From Gemmatimonadota bacterium (lineage in GTDB: Bacteria; Latescibacterota; UBA2968; UBA8231): DNA of 5,527 nucleotides. Under the pieces are notes generated by a model that was not told where the DNA came from, did no database searches, and saw only the letters and a list, made by a program, of their open reading frames with translations. The DNA is taken from contig JAPOYQ010000072.1 in assembly GCA_026706505.1 (NCBI GenBank), forward strand, positions 1-5,527. The letters run 5' to 3'. The position numbers and the translations under genes were made by a program. Shown piece by piece: positions 4,784 through 5,527 of this stretch. Numbering within the stretch: position 1 is the stretch's first letter; each line of letters begins with the position of its first letter.

Positions 4784-5527
4784 GTGCGCTACGTGGTGTT
4801 GGTGCCCGATGGAGCAGCGGACTATCCGCTCGACGAACTGGACGGGCAGACGCCGTTGGAGGCGGCCGCCACGCCCTGTATGGATCGCTTGGCCCGCGAG
4901 GGGGCCGGGGGATTGGTGCAGATGATCCCGGCGCAGCGGCATCCGGGCAGCGACATCGGCAACCTCGAAATTCTCGGGTACGACAGTCGGGTGTACTACA
5001 CGGGCCGCGCGCCATTGGAAGCAGCGAGCATGGGCGTCGATCTGGGCGACGACGGGGTGGCCTTCCGTATGAACCTGATCTACGGAGAGGGCGACGTACT
5101 GGTCGATTACAGCGCCGGCCACATTGACAGCGAAGAAGCCGCCGAATTGGTGGAGGCTTTGGCGGCCGAGCTAGGAGGACCGTCTTTGCGCTTCTATCCC
5201 GGGGTGAGCTATCGCCACTTGCTGGTGTGGGAGCACGGCCCGGAAGAAGTGGAAACCTATCCGCCGCACGACATCATGGGCGAGTCTATGGCCGCGCATG
5301 AGCCTGCGGGTGAAGGAGCTGAGAGAATCCGCGCCCTCATGGATGCGGCCAGTCCCATTCTCGCGGACGCGCCGGTCAATGCAGCCCGTTCGGCTCGCGG
5401 GGAGCGGCCGGCCAATGCGATATGGCTGTGGGGGTCTGGACGTGCGCTGCGGTTGACGCCTTTGTCGGAGCGCTATGGATTGCAGGGCGGCGTTATCTCG
5501 GCCGTTGACTTGGTGCGCGGGATCGGC
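4784..5527 (+). CDS. apgM-like AlkP-superfamily enzyme, proposed homoserine kinase (3' end beyond window)
   Basis: The first 248 codons match the archaeal-type, cofactor-independent phosphoglycerate mutase family (alkaline phosphatase superfamily, typically near 400 aa). Visible landmarks are VVLVPDGAADYPL (4-16) with D9 as the expected metal ligand, TPLEAAATPCMDRLAREG (23-40), HPGSDIGNLEILGYD (53-67) with S56 as the expected nucleophile, YYTGRAPLEAASMGV (71-85), DYSAGHI (108-114) and PGVSYRHLLVW (139-149). The remaining metal-binding Asp/His residues would lie past the window. A subgroup of this family (TIGRFAM 'proposed homoserine kinase') is found beside threonine genes in bacteria without a GHMP-type ThrB, and the position 1 nt after hom with an internal Shine-Dalgarno fits that role: homoserine plus phosphoryl donor to O-phosphohomoserine. 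The function is inferred from context; glycolytic phosphoglycerate mutase remains the alternative. Confidence 0.9.
   Translation, partial: MRYVVLVPDGAADYPLDELDGQTPLEAAATPCMDRLAREGAGGLVQMIPAQRHPGSDIGNLEILGYDSRVYYTGRAPLEAASMGVDLGDDGVAFRMNLIYGEGDVLVDYSAGHIDSEEAAELVEALAAELGGPSLRFYPGVSYRHLLVWEHGPEEVETYPPHDIMGESMAAHEPAGEGAERIRALMDAASPILADAPVNAARSARGERPANAIWLWGSGRALRLTPLSERYGLQGGVISAVDLVRGIG

Overview
The window looks like chromosomal DNA from a GC-rich bacterium. Shine-Dalgarno sites and sigma70-like promoters are recognisable, and genes are packed with almost no space between convergent neighbours. The sequence alone does not fix the taxon. The alkaline-phosphatase-fold homoserine kinase candidate beside hom would fit several deep-branching or uncultured bacterial lineages better than enterobacteria. 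I see no phage, insertion sequence, CRISPR array, tRNA or rRNA.

Layout. (1) 1-506, plus: most of a small FAD-binding, thioredoxin-reductase-like protein that apparently lacks the NADPH domain. Its reading frame carries an in-frame TAA at 48-50. (2) 508-1470, minus: a Gfo/Idh/MocA-family dehydrogenase, ending 1 nt from the previous stop, with a strong Shine-Dalgarno and a near-consensus sigma70 promoter (1513-1541). (3) 1552-3057, plus, divergent from (2): a polytopic membrane protein of the polysaccharide flippase (Wzx/MATE-like) type. (4) 3054-3341, minus: a 95-aa Trp-rich, TPR-like protein of unknown function whose stop codon overlaps the flippase stop. (5) 3342-3489: a divergent intergenic region with outward-facing promoters that share a similar -10 sequence. 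(6) 3490-4782, plus: homoserine dehydrogenase with an ACT domain (hom). (7) 4784 to the window end, plus: the first 248 codons of an apgM-like AlkP-superfamily enzyme, read here as the proposed non-canonical homoserine kinase, translationally coupled to hom.

The only clear pathway unit is (6)+(7). Homoserine dehydrogenase makes homoserine from aspartate semialdehyde, and the downstream enzyme probably phosphorylates it for threonine synthase; hom would be feedback-controlled through its ACT domain. The other four genes appear to be independent single-gene units in alternating orientations. The points most worth a second look are the in-frame stop in the mini-oxidoreductase, the absence of an NADPH domain in that protein, and the apgM-like enzyme placed where ThrB would be expected.
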